A stretch of DNA of 64,000 bases from Ilex aquifolium (Eukaryota > Streptophyta > Magnoliopsida > Aquifoliales > Aquifoliaceae). The first letter of the stretch is position 1. Each line of letters starts with the position of its first letter. The stretch lies in contig OX637391.1 in assembly GCA_951799425.1 (NCBI GenBank), forward strand, positions 10,240,551 to 10,304,550, in the 5' to 3' direction. The notes beneath the pieces were generated by a model. That model saw only the letters and a list, made by a program, of their open reading frames with translations. It was not told the DNA's origin and made no database searches. Below are positions 52,697 through 62,083 of this stretch, piece after piece. A program made the position numbers and the translations under genes.

Positions 52697-55600
52697 ATGG
52701 CGAATGGAATGCTTCCATTTCAAATGCCTCGATTCATCAAAGATAACTATGATAATTGGTGTATCCGCATGAAGGCAATTCTTGGATCTCAAGACTTATG
52801 GGAGATTGTAACAATTGGTTACACAGCACCGCAAGATGAAGATTCCTTAAGTCAAGCCCAAAAGGAAGTCTTGCAAGTTACAAAGAAGAAGGATCAAAAG
52901 GCTCTTTCACTCATCCATCAATGTTTGGATGATGCAATGTTACAGAAGGTTGCTAGTGCAACCACATCCAAGCAAACATGAGATGTTCTGAAAACCGCTC
53001 ATAGTGGAGTGGAAAAAGTCAAGAAAGTTCGCCTCCAAACTCTACGAGGTGAATTTGAGGCTTTACGTATGAAGGAATCCGAATTAATTTCAGATTATTT
53101 CACAAGAATCTTGGTGGTTGTGAATAATTTGAGAACTTATGGTGATGATCACTATGATGATACTCGGGTGATAGAAAAAATCCTCCGTTCATTGGACCCC
53201 AAGTTTGACTACATTGCCGTAGCCATTGAAGAGTCTAAAGATTTAGACACAATGACGATTGATGAAGTCATGGGATCGTTGTTAGCCCATGAAGAACGGC
53301 TAGGCAAGAAGAAGCAAGATTCGTTGGAACAAGTGCTACAAACCAAGCTTTCTTTCAAAGAAAAAGAAAGAAGGCAAGATGGAAGTCAAAGAGGTAGAGG
53401 GCGTGGACGTGGAGGTGGAGGTCGTGGTGGACGTGGTCGAGGTAGAGGGGAAAACTTTGGCCAAAATGCGTCCAACAAAGAAGAAAGAGGTCAAGAATCA
53501 CATCGTGGAAGAGGACGTGGAAGAGGCAACCATTCAAAGTCATATGGAGGGAGGTATGACAAATCTCATATTCAATGTTATAATTGTCATCGATATGACC
53601 ATTTTGCTTCCGAGTGTAGAAATGATTTTGTGGAAGAAAGAGCACACTTTGTTGAAGACAAAGTCGAAGAGGTGGAGCCGACCTTGTTGTTGGCATACAA
53701 AGAAGAGCAAAAGGGAGACAAGAACGTGTGGTACCTTGACTCCGGTGCTAGTAATCACATGTGTGGAAACAAAGAGATGTTTGTAGAGCTTGATGAATCG
53801 GTAAGTGGAAAAGTTACTTTTGGAGATTCTTCTCAAATTCCAGTAATGGGAAGAGGTAATATTTTGATTCGTTTGAAGGATGGAAGGCATCAAGTTATTT
53901 CTAATATTTTTTATGTGCCAAACATGAAAAATAAATTTTGAGCTTGGGACAACTTTTAGAGAAAGGTTATGATATTTGCATGAAAAATCATAATCTTTCA
54001 ATAAGAGATGGAAACGGGAATTTGGTTGCTAAAGTGCCGATGACAAGAAATAGAATGTTTTTGTTAAATATTCAAAGTGATGTGGCAAAATGCTTGAAAG
54101 CATGTGTTAAAGATTCTTCTTGGTTATGGCACTTGAGATTTGGACACTTGAATTTTGGAGGACTAACCTTGTTGTCTAGAAAGAAGATGGTGAAATGATT
54201 GCCTTCTATCAACCACCCGGATCAACTTTGTGAGGGATGTCTAATTGGAAAGCAAGCTAGAAAGAGCTTTCCCAAAGAATCCATTTCAAGAGCAACCAAA
54301 CCACTTCAACTTGTTCACTCGGATGTTAACGGCTCTATAGACCCACCATCATTTGGTAAGAACCGGTATTTTCTTCTCTTTATTGATGATTTTAGCCGGA
54401 AAACATGGGTTTATTTTCTAAAACAAAAATCGGAGGTGTTTGGTGTTTTCAAAAGGTTTAAGGCTTTGATTGAAAAACAAAGTGGGTATGAAGTTAAGGC
54501 AATTAGATCCGATAGAGGAGGTGAATTCACATCAAATGAATTCAAAATTTTTTGTGAAGAAAATGGAATTCACCATCCTCTAACGGTTCCAAGATCACCA
54601 CAACAAAATGGTGTTGCCGAAAGGAAGAACCGAACCATTCTTGACATGGCTCGGAGTATGTTGAAGAGTAAAAAAATGCCCAAGGAGTTTTGGGCGGAAG
54701 CTATTGATTGTGCCATCTACTTGTTAAATCGGTGTCCCGCTAGAAGTGTTCAAGACAAAACACCACAAGAAGCATGGGGAGGAATCAAACCAAATATTTC
54801 TCATTTGCGGGTCTTTGGAAGTGTATGCTATGCACATGTGCCGGATGAGAAACGGACCAAACTAGATGACAAGAGTGAAAAATTTATCTTCATTGGTTAT
54901 GATTCAAGAAGCAAAGGTTATAAGCTTTACAACCCAATCAATGGCAAGATAATCATTAGTAGAGATGTTGAGTTTGATGAAGAAGATGAATGGGATTGGA
55001 ACACTCCACAAGAAGACTATGATTTTTTCCCATTCTTTGAAGAAGAGGAGGAGCCCAATGAGATCATGGAGCTTCCTATTTATTCTCCTCCACCATCACC
55101 ACCAATACCCACCAATGTGCAAGCATCTCCATCATCATCCGAAGCAAGCTCAAGTGAGAGGCCACATCGCATGAGGAGTCTTCGAGATATCTATGAAGAA
55201 ACCGAAGAGGTAACCCAAAGATTTAGTGATCTAACACTATTTTGCCTATTTGCCGATTGTGATCCCATAGGCTATGAGAAAGCGGCACAAGACAAGAAGT
55301 GGAGGAGTGCCATGAATGAAGAAATTGAAGCAATTGAAAGAAATGGAACATGGGAACTTGCCACACTCCCTAGAGGACAAAAGACCATTGGAGTGAAGTG
55401 GGTGTACAAGATAAAGAAAAATGCCAATGGTGAAGTGGAGAGGTACAAAGCAAGATTGGTTGCAAAAGGCTATAGTCAAAGACCCGGTATTGACTATGAT
55501 GAGGTATTTGCACCCGTTGCTCGTTTGGAAACAATTAGATTGATTATTTCTTTAGCCGCTCTAAATGATTGGAAAATTCATCAAATGGATGTAAAGTCCG

Positions 55601-56800
55601 CTTTTTTGAATGGTTTTCTTGATGAAGAGGTGTATGTTGAACAACCCTTGGGTTATGTTGTGAAAGGGTAAGGAGAGAAAGTCTTGAAATTAAAAAAAGC
55701 TTTGTATGGTTTGAAGCAAGCACCAAGGGCTTGGAATAGTAGACTTGACAAGTACTTTCAAGCAAATAATTTCACCAAGTGTCCCCATGAACATGCTCTT
55801 TATGCCAAGGTGAATGATAATGGTGATATACTCTATGCTTTATTTGTATGTGGATGACTTGATCTTCACAGGAAATTGTCCAATAATGTTTGAAGATTTC
55901 AAGAGAGCGATGGCTAAAGAATTTGAGATGACCGATATTGGACTTATGTCATACTACCTTGGCATTGAAGTAAAGCAAATGAAGGAAGGTATTTTCATCT
56001 CTCAAGAAGGTTATGCTAAAGAAATTTTGGCAAAATTCAAGATGCAAGATTGTAAGCCGGTATGCACACCCGTTGAATGTGGTGTAAAATTGTCAAAATA
56101 TGAAGATGGAGAGCATGTGGATTCCACCCATTTCAAGAGCCTAGTGGGAAGCTTGAGGTACTTAACATGCACAAGGCCGGATATTCTTTTTGGTGTTGGT
56201 CTTGTAAGTCGCTATATGGAAGCTCCTACCATGACCCATTTGAAGGCGGCGAAAAGAATTCTTAGATACATCAAAGGTACACTTGATTATGGATTACTAT
56301 ATTCTTGTTCTAACAATTCCAAGCTTACGGGTTATTGTGATAGTGATTGGGCCGGAGATATGGATGATAGAAAAAGTACTACCGGGTATGTTTTCTTCAT
56401 GGGAGATACCGCATTTGCTTGGAGTTCAAAGAAGCAACTCATTGTGACTCTTTCGACTTGTGAAACAGAGTATGTGGCGGCTACATCATGTGTTTGTCAA
56501 GCCATTTGGCTTAGAAATTTGTTGAAGGAGCTTCATTTGCCTCAAGATGAATCGACGGAGATCTTCATTGACAACAAATCGGCACTAGCATTGGCAAAGA
56601 ATCCGGTGTTTCATGATCGTAGTAAGCATATTGACACAAGGTTCCATTTCATTAGAGAATATGTGACCAAGAAAGAGGTGGAGCTCAAGTTTGTGAAGTC
56701 TCAAGATCAAATTGCCGATATTTTCACTAAGCCCCTCAAGGAGGATGTCTTTTGCAAATTGAGAAGTTTGCTTGGAGTTGAGAAGAAAAATCATGTTTAA
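52697..56800 (+). pseudogene. gag-pol: Copia gag-pol polyprotein, inactivated
   Basis: It starts MANGMLPFQMPRFIKDNYDN. Gag is followed by Arg/Gly-rich repeats and a CCHC zinc knuckle ([14 protein letters not shown], about 53576). Protease has [13 protein letters not shown] (53731). Integrase follows at 54199-54900 ([29 protein letters not shown]), then RT ([19 protein letters not shown] at 55845) and RNase H (GYCDSDWAGDMDDRKSTTGY). Damage: TGA at 52979-52981, a 1-bp deletion near 53935, TGA at 54196-54198, TAA at 55669-55671, and a frameshift just before YVDD. It cannot make its own pol. Confidence 0.95.
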
Positions 56801-56807
56801 GGGGGGG

Positions 56808-57138
56808 TGTTGAAAGAAAATAATAAACATGACTTTTCATGTTCTAGGAGTTATTTTTATGCATTTAGTTTTTTGTATTAGTGGGTCATCAATATGGTAT
56901 TAGTGGGGGACAAAGTAATTGTGGTATTTTAATTCTCCAAGTAATGGAGGAGTGGGGTCTTTATTATTGCATTATGTAGTGGGGTTATTTTATATGTCAT
57001 GTGTTATATATGAATGTCTATATATATCCTATGTAATACATCCATTTGAATATGAGTGAATAGAAAGAGTTCTTCCTATCTTCAATAGTCTCTTCCATTA
57101 TTTTTTGTGAGTGTGTGATAGTCCTCTAGATTCCAACA
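56808..57138 (+). repeat. 3' LTR of the copia element
   Basis: It follows the polypurine tract ggggggg at 56801-56807 and ends ttccaaca, then the target duplication TGATA. Confidence 0.96.
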
Positions 57139-57570
57139 TGATACTCCTTATTTTGTAAAGACTTTGTCTTCTTGAGGTCAAGGATTCAAGTTCCCCTCCC
57201 TTTTTCCCTTCCCCTTCCCCTAAAAAAAAAAAAAAAACAAATTTCTATGACTGAAGTTCTTATTTTTATCATGATCATTCACTGTGTCGTAATATTTTGG
57301 GGTTTTGATTAACGAACTTAGGAATTTTTTTTTAATTTTATGAGGGTGGCTGTTTTTGGTTGGTTAGTTCTTGTCAAGAGCTAGAGAAATAGTGCACACA
57401 CTGGCTTCAAATCTGCCAATATAGATGGATTTTAACACTAGATGTATGGATATGTATGTACCACCTCACTTTGTTAAGAGTTGGCTCAAGTTCAGTTGGC
57501 ACACTTTTATTTTCAGTTCGTTTTTTAGATCCATCCTATAACTCATTTTCTCGGGTTTTGATTTATTCTA

Positions 57571-57755
57571 TGAATAATGCTACATTGACCAAATTTTGGG
57601 ACTAAATTTGGAGCTCAAATGACATGACAGCATACTTGGGCTTCTTTATTTGGTGCCATGTCATTTGGGCCCTAATAAAAACACTAAATAATATGCTGTC
57701 ATGTCATTTGGGCTCCAAATTTTGTCCCAAAATTTGGTCAGTGTAGTATTACTCA
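57571..57755. mobile_element. Hairpin MITE, 185 bp, with 7-bp target duplication
   Basis: The two arms of about 75 bp are inverted copies (tgaataatgctacattgacc and ggtcagtgtagtattactca at the ends; atgacatgacagcata inside). They are flanked by perfect TATTCTA at 57564-57570 and 57756-57762. It would fold into a long stem. Confidence 0.92.
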
Positions 57756-57787
57756 TATTCTATTTCAAATGTGAGAATAGATTAGGA

Positions 57788-58140
57788 TAAATTACATTTA
57801 TACCCTCTAAACTATCATTTTTATTTTTATTTTGCCCCCTCAACTACCAAATTCTCATACTGTCCCCTCAACTGTGTCATTAATTTCACATTGCTCCACT
57901 TATTAATGTCTGTTACATATTTAACGAAAATTTATCTCATTTTATCCCCCAAATTATGTAATTTTTTTCACTTTACTTCAACATGTCGGCAATTTCCGTC
58001 CAAAAAGATAACATGCATTTGCAATTGGGATAATGTAAAATAAAAGTTTTAATTGAGAGTGTAATGTGAGAAATCTAATAGTTGAGTGGGTAAAGTAAAA
58101 AAAAAAAGGTAATAATTTAGGGGGTGTAAGTATAATTTAT
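57788..58140. mobile_element. MITE-like inverted-repeat element, about 350 bp
   Basis: The left end taaattacatttataccctc and the inverted right end (gggggtgtaagtataattta) match imperfectly, with cccctcaact/agttgagtggg pairs further in. The style resembles the long-TIR elements at 1.3 kb. No target duplication was assigned. Confidence 0.65.
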
Positions 58141-58560
58141 TCAATAAATTAATATATTTTAATTTTACACGGGCTCATGCATTGCACAGGTCAATTCTAT
58201 TATATCATAAATTTAAGTGGTACCCATTTTATATCAATGAATTTATCATGAGTAATGTTACATGAATTTAAAAGATAGACTAGATTTGATAATCACAACT
58301 ATTGAATAAGTAATGAGTTTTAATAAATTCTCGGAGCTATAATGAAATTAATAATTATAATTATCAAATCAACTTTTTAAATCTATTTTTTAAGTGTATA
58401 TAGAATTGCTCATTTATCATTAATACATGGTTGAGGACTTGAGAAGGAGTGAAAGTGAAAAAGAAAAGATTGGAGGAATATATGGATACAATATCACATA
58501 TTCACCTTAAGAAAATACAGTACACATAACAAACAAAAGAACACTTATATCTCCCTTGGA

Positions 58561-58745
58561 GTTGTAGCTAGAGTTGTTATCGCCATCTTCACTTGACTTT
58601 TGGTCATAGCTATCTTGCAATCTCCTCAACACATTTGAAGGTTCTTCACAGTTCGTTCATCAACTTGGTATTGCGCCCACGCAGGTTCTTCACAGTGATC
58701 TTTAATTGATTAGTCCTTTTTGTTCTAATATCTCCCTTGAAAGCC
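58561..58745 (-). pseudogene. Unrecognised exon-like sequence, copy 1 of 2
   Basis: On the minus strand this reads coding-like segments (IKDHCEEPAWAQYQVDERTV, then after a frame change LRRLQDSYDQKSSEDGDNNS). The same sequence occurs at 61261-61437 with mostly conservative differences. The conserved frame change in both copies may be an unrecognised splice or an ancestral lesion. It lies just 3' of the second GT47 gene but is not part of the GT47 domain. Identity is unknown. Confidence 0.5.
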
Positions 58746-58799
58746 AGGTACATATCATTAAATTACACTCACTGTTTCAGTTGCTTCCTTTGTTGTATT

Positions 58800-60230
58800 T
58801 CACTTGCGTTCCCCTCTTTTTTCCTTGAACCTATTTAACACCCCATCAATGGCAATATCAACGGCATCGCTACTAATATCTAAACCCTGACTAGGGTTTG
58901 CATACAAAAACTTGGGTATAAAATCAATCACTTTTTCTCTCATCCTTCTCATCTCTTCCCTGCTGAAAGCCTCCAGCACTCGTCTTATAGAGGTAGTACC
59001 ATTTCTCACATCCCTGTGGTCTATAAACACCGAGAAACTTTGTGGGTCACCAGGCAAGAACCATTGATACTGATGATAGATGCCTTTTTTCCAGAAAAAC
59101 ACTGGGATCGAGCCAGCCAACATGCAGTCAAACTGAGAGCGCCTCGTGTAGGTATCACCTCTAGGCTGCAAACAGAAGTCCGAGTCTATGAAGGCTTCAA
59201 GAATCGCCGACGTACCATCTTGGCACCGTGTCCGGCCACAGTCAACGACTCGGCACGAGTCAGACTCTTTATAACAGTAACTCAGTAACAATGATCTGAA
59301 GTCATTCTTCATACCCGGTCGTTTCCCACCTGCAAAGGCGAAGAGGGTCTTTCTCTTACGAGTACGGACAAAGTTTTGCCATTGATGAACTTCTGAGGCG
59401 GACCGAGGGTGGAATCCGGTGGGGTAAGGTACACCAACATCCAAGGGGTCCCACTGGCTTTGTTCAATGGTGAGCCGTATGATATTTTGCATCAGTGGCA
59501 TGTTAATGAAGCTCGTCCCCCAATCTGCATCGTTGGATCGTCGAAAATCCCACGTCACCCGGCCAAGCATGATGAAGTGATCAGAGCCGTTGAATCTCCT
59601 CCAATATGGTTGGTTCTGGACCCACCTCAGCATCGTTTCACAGTGCCAATCACGGTCCCTTGCGCTGGAATTAGTGAACAAATATTTTTGTACCGCAATC
59701 CCAGCGTAAAACGGAATGTAGAACACCGTAGCCAATTCTGGATCCATTGTTCTACACTTGTAGTTCAAAATCCGAGCGTGATATATAATCTCCCCAGCAT
59801 GCATGTCAGTCCAGTACCACGCCGGAGCAAGATTTTCCGGCACAATGCCCGCGAGTCCAGTGGCTCTAGGGCCAAACCCATTGTTAGAAAAGGCGTTGCA
59901 CAGCGAATGCCATGGATCTAATTCGTGGCATTTGTTCAACAAATCCTTGTTAAACATTTCTGGCAGGTTGTATACGTAAACCTTGCCGGACTCACATTTT
60001 TCTGCCTGAAGAGCTGGGAATAATTGTTGTTGAGTGGGTGTATTGTATATAAGTGGAGTACCAGTGATGAAGATTAGGAGGAAGACTTGGAAGAGAATGG
60101 TGACGAAGAGCCATGCACAATGGTGCACGGAGAAGCGAGCTTGAAGTGAGGAAAATGTGCTTTTAGGTACTGGGATTTTGGGTTTCTTTAGGGTTTGAAG
60201 ATCAGGCGAGTGATGGAAAAGGGGAAGCAT
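58800..60230 (-). CDS. GT47 xyloglucan galactosyltransferase-like protein (XLT2/MUR3-type), 476 aa
   Basis: A complete single-exon gene. The start chosen is Met at 60230 (MLPLFHHSPDLQTLKKPK), aligned with the MLPMSF start of the 19-kb copy; the open frame from 60302 would add 24 unlike residues. A signal anchor lies at about 42-62 (WLFVTILFQVFLLIFITGT). The GT47/exostosin domain runs from GKVYVYNLPEMFNKDLL, with FYIPFYAGIAVQKYLF, DVGVPYPTGFHP and FCLQPRGDTYTRRSQFDCM then AGSIPVFFW. There are no defects. It is clearly paralogous to the 18970-20448 gene, with a divergent N-terminus and loop regions; the two could differ in acceptor site or expression. Golgi lumen activity on xyloglucan side chains is inferred from the family. 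Confidence 0.93.
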   Translation of the reverse strand: MLPLFHHSPDLQTLKKPKIPVPKSTFSSLQARFSVHHCAWLFVTILFQVFLLIFITGTPLIYNTPTQQQLFPALQAEKCESGKVYVYNLPEMFNKDLLNKCHELDPWHSLCNAFSNNGFGPRATGLAGIVPENLAPAWYWTDMHAGEIIYHARILNYKCRTMDPELATVFYIPFYAGIAVQKYLFTNSSARDRDWHCETMLRWVQNQPYWRRFNGSDHFIMLGRVTWDFRRSNDADWGTSFINMPLMQNIIRLTIEQSQWDPLDVGVPYPTGFHPRSASEVHQWQNFVRTRKRKTLFAFAGGKRPGMKNDFRSLLLSYCYKESDSCRVVDCGRTRCQDGTSAILEAFIDSDFCLQPRGDTYTRRSQFDCMLAGSIPVFFWKKGIYHQYQWFLPGDPQSFSVFIDHRDVRNGTTSIRRVLEAFSREEMRRMREKVIDFIPKFLYANPSQGLDISSDAVDIAIDGVLNRFKEKRGERK

Positions 60231-61260
60231 CTTACTGTCAATGGCTGTGTTCACTTCACACCCACATACACAGAGAGAGAAAGAGAGAGCATGGCGATGC
60301 AAGCATGTTATAGGTCTTGGTAAAATTTAACAAAATCAATGAACTTGAAGAACAAGCACAGAGATCGAACTACCCTAGTTTGATTCTGGTTCTTCTACAA
60401 AAACAAAGGAAAGAATTTAAAATTCTTGAATTCAACCTTGATCGATGGAATTGATTTTTATTATCTCAATTGATTGAGTTTCTTCCTTAATATCTTCGTT
60501 GACTAACCTGAATTTATCCTTTCTTTACTAACTTCCATGACACTGAACTCTCTCTCTCTCTCCCCCTCTCGATTTTAACTTGGTATCCTGTTTGCTTTGA
60601 ATTTCAAAGTTTTTTCATTTTAATTCGATAAATGTTGTAACTATATTGAATTGTTATTATTTATTAAGACCCCCCAAAACAAAATATAATATTTGATGGA
60701 TCAACCCCCGCAAACTTAAATTAACTTTGTTTCATTGAACTTAGATTCTGAGTGGCCTAAGAGAAAAGGATTGGCATGTGATTTAGATCTGGCTTGTCAA
60801 CTCACCCTTGTTTAGATCAAGAATACCTAGGGCATTGTAATTTATAATTTACAATATCATAGGTAACACATAGAAGCAAAAAAAAGTTGATATTCTATAT
60901 ACAGGGTGTCTTGGGATAAAATCATTTAAATTAAACTACACATATGACCCTCAAAATATGATCTTTATGTCAATTAAGTCTATAAATTTTTTGTTGTATC
61001 AATTGAGCTATTGAACTTGCTAATTGTAGCAATTTAGTCCTTCTTCCTTCATCTTTTAAATTTTCGAACATAAAGTTGCGAAGTGTGCTATTCACGTGAT
61101 CGGGCAGGGGCATTTTGCTAGGAATTACAAGCCTTTGGCGCCAAAATTCCCTCCATATAACCCTACCAGGGATTTTCAACTTACATTACATAAGCTAGAA
61201 ATGAAGTTAGAAGACTGACAGACAAAGCTCATGCCTTACGCTGGTAGACCCACCTTGGAT
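60231..61260. other. Upstream region of the GT47 gene, no gene seen
   Basis: It contains the presumed GT47 5' leader with a (GA)n-type tract at 60273-60290 (minus-strand CT-rich) and a (CT)n run at 60550-60566. A segment near 60940-61050 (caattgagctattgaactt, gcaatttagtcc) resembles the ends of common plant TIR repeats. Confidence 0.5.
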
Positions 61261-61437
61261 TTGTAGCTAGTGTCGTAATCGCCATCTTCACTTGACTTTT
61301 GGTCATAGCTATCTTGCAATCTCCTCAACACATTTGAAGGTTCTTCACCGTTAGGTCATCAACTTGGTGTTGAGCCCACGCAGGTTTTTCACAGTGATCT
61401 TCAATTGATTAGTCCTTTTTTGTACTAATATCTCCCA
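61261..61437 (-). pseudogene. Unrecognised exon-like sequence, copy 2 of 2
   Basis: It duplicates 58561-58745. On the minus strand it reads PAWAQHQVDDLTV, then in another frame LRRLQDSYDQKSSEDGDYDT, ending KVGLPA and a stop. It abuts the LINE fragment at 61438 on its right. Differences from copy 1 are mostly substitutions. The gene family was not recognised. Confidence 0.5.
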
Positions 61438-61741
61438 TGGAGGAGAGGCATGCCACAGCAATTAAAATGGAAGATTTCATCTGTAAACCTAAATCAACTA
61501 GAATTCAGGGGTTCAGAAAGACAAAAGACATAAATTACTCGCTTATGGCAAAACTGGTCGGTAGTTACTTTCAAACAACTAGAAGTCTGCTACATTGTTG
61601 GAGATGGGAAATCCATTAACGTTTGGACTGAACCCTGGGTTCCCAATTTGCCTACATTAAGGGTTGAATTACAGCATAACAGGGAGACATTACCCAGGGT
61701 GATGGTTGAAATAATAGACCCACCAACAAACACCTAGAACT
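61438..61741 (+). pseudogene. LINE (L1-like) fragment, sister of the 49.2-kb copy
   Basis: It reads ERHATAIKMEDFICKPKSTR, then GFRKTKDINYSLMAKLVGSY, then in another frame VGDGKSINVWTEPWVPNLPT. Relative to the copy at 49.4-49.8 kb it lacks about 130 bp between the two blocks. It is cut at 61741 (cacctagaact) by the copia LTR; the 49.8-kb copy continues uninterrupted past the same point. Confidence 0.82.
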
Positions 61742-62069
61742 TGTAGGAAAACAAGAAACAGAGAAAAGGAAATGATAGGCAAAAAAAACAGAGGAGAAAA
61801 TATAACTTTATTTGCTCTTGAAAAAATTCTAAATTGCTACCAACTTGCAGATTACATGATTCTTAAATAGACCAATTAATGAACAAATTTTCCTACTTTT
61901 ACTCCAACTATGTCCTACAAAATAATAACTTGCTGACTTATAGATAACAACTGACACACTAATAGTCAGCATATGACTTATTCAACAAGAACTTAAATTG
62001 ACAAAGTCTAACTACTTTCAACAACCTAAAAGACGTGAGAATTGAACCAAGTTTGGATTACATCCAACA
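61742..62069 (-). repeat. 3' LTR of the right-hand copia (328 bp)
   Basis: In element sense it begins tgttggatgtaatccaaact and ends gttttcctaca. The first bases follow the polypurine tract. The partner LTR is out of view. Confidence 0.85.
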
Positions 62070-62083
62070 AACACCCCCTTTAT

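Larger units (their letters stand above)
52314..57138 (+). mobile_element. Ty1/copia retrotransposon, complete ends, broken ORF, 4.8 kb
   Basis: 331-bp LTRs (52314-52644 and 56808-57138) differ at about three positions. A perfect TGATA target duplication lies at 52309-52313 and 57139-57143. The primer site tggtatcagagc (initiator-Met tRNA) starts at 52648 and the polypurine tract aagggggggtg abuts the 3' LTR. Pol order (protease, integrase, RT, RNase H) is copia. The frame is broken by three stops and two frameshifts. Confidence 0.96.

Noticed and set aside
60231-60302. 24-residue N-terminal extension of the second GT47 gene
   Set aside because: The paralogue starts MLP at the equivalent place, and the extension is CT-rich leader translated by chance.
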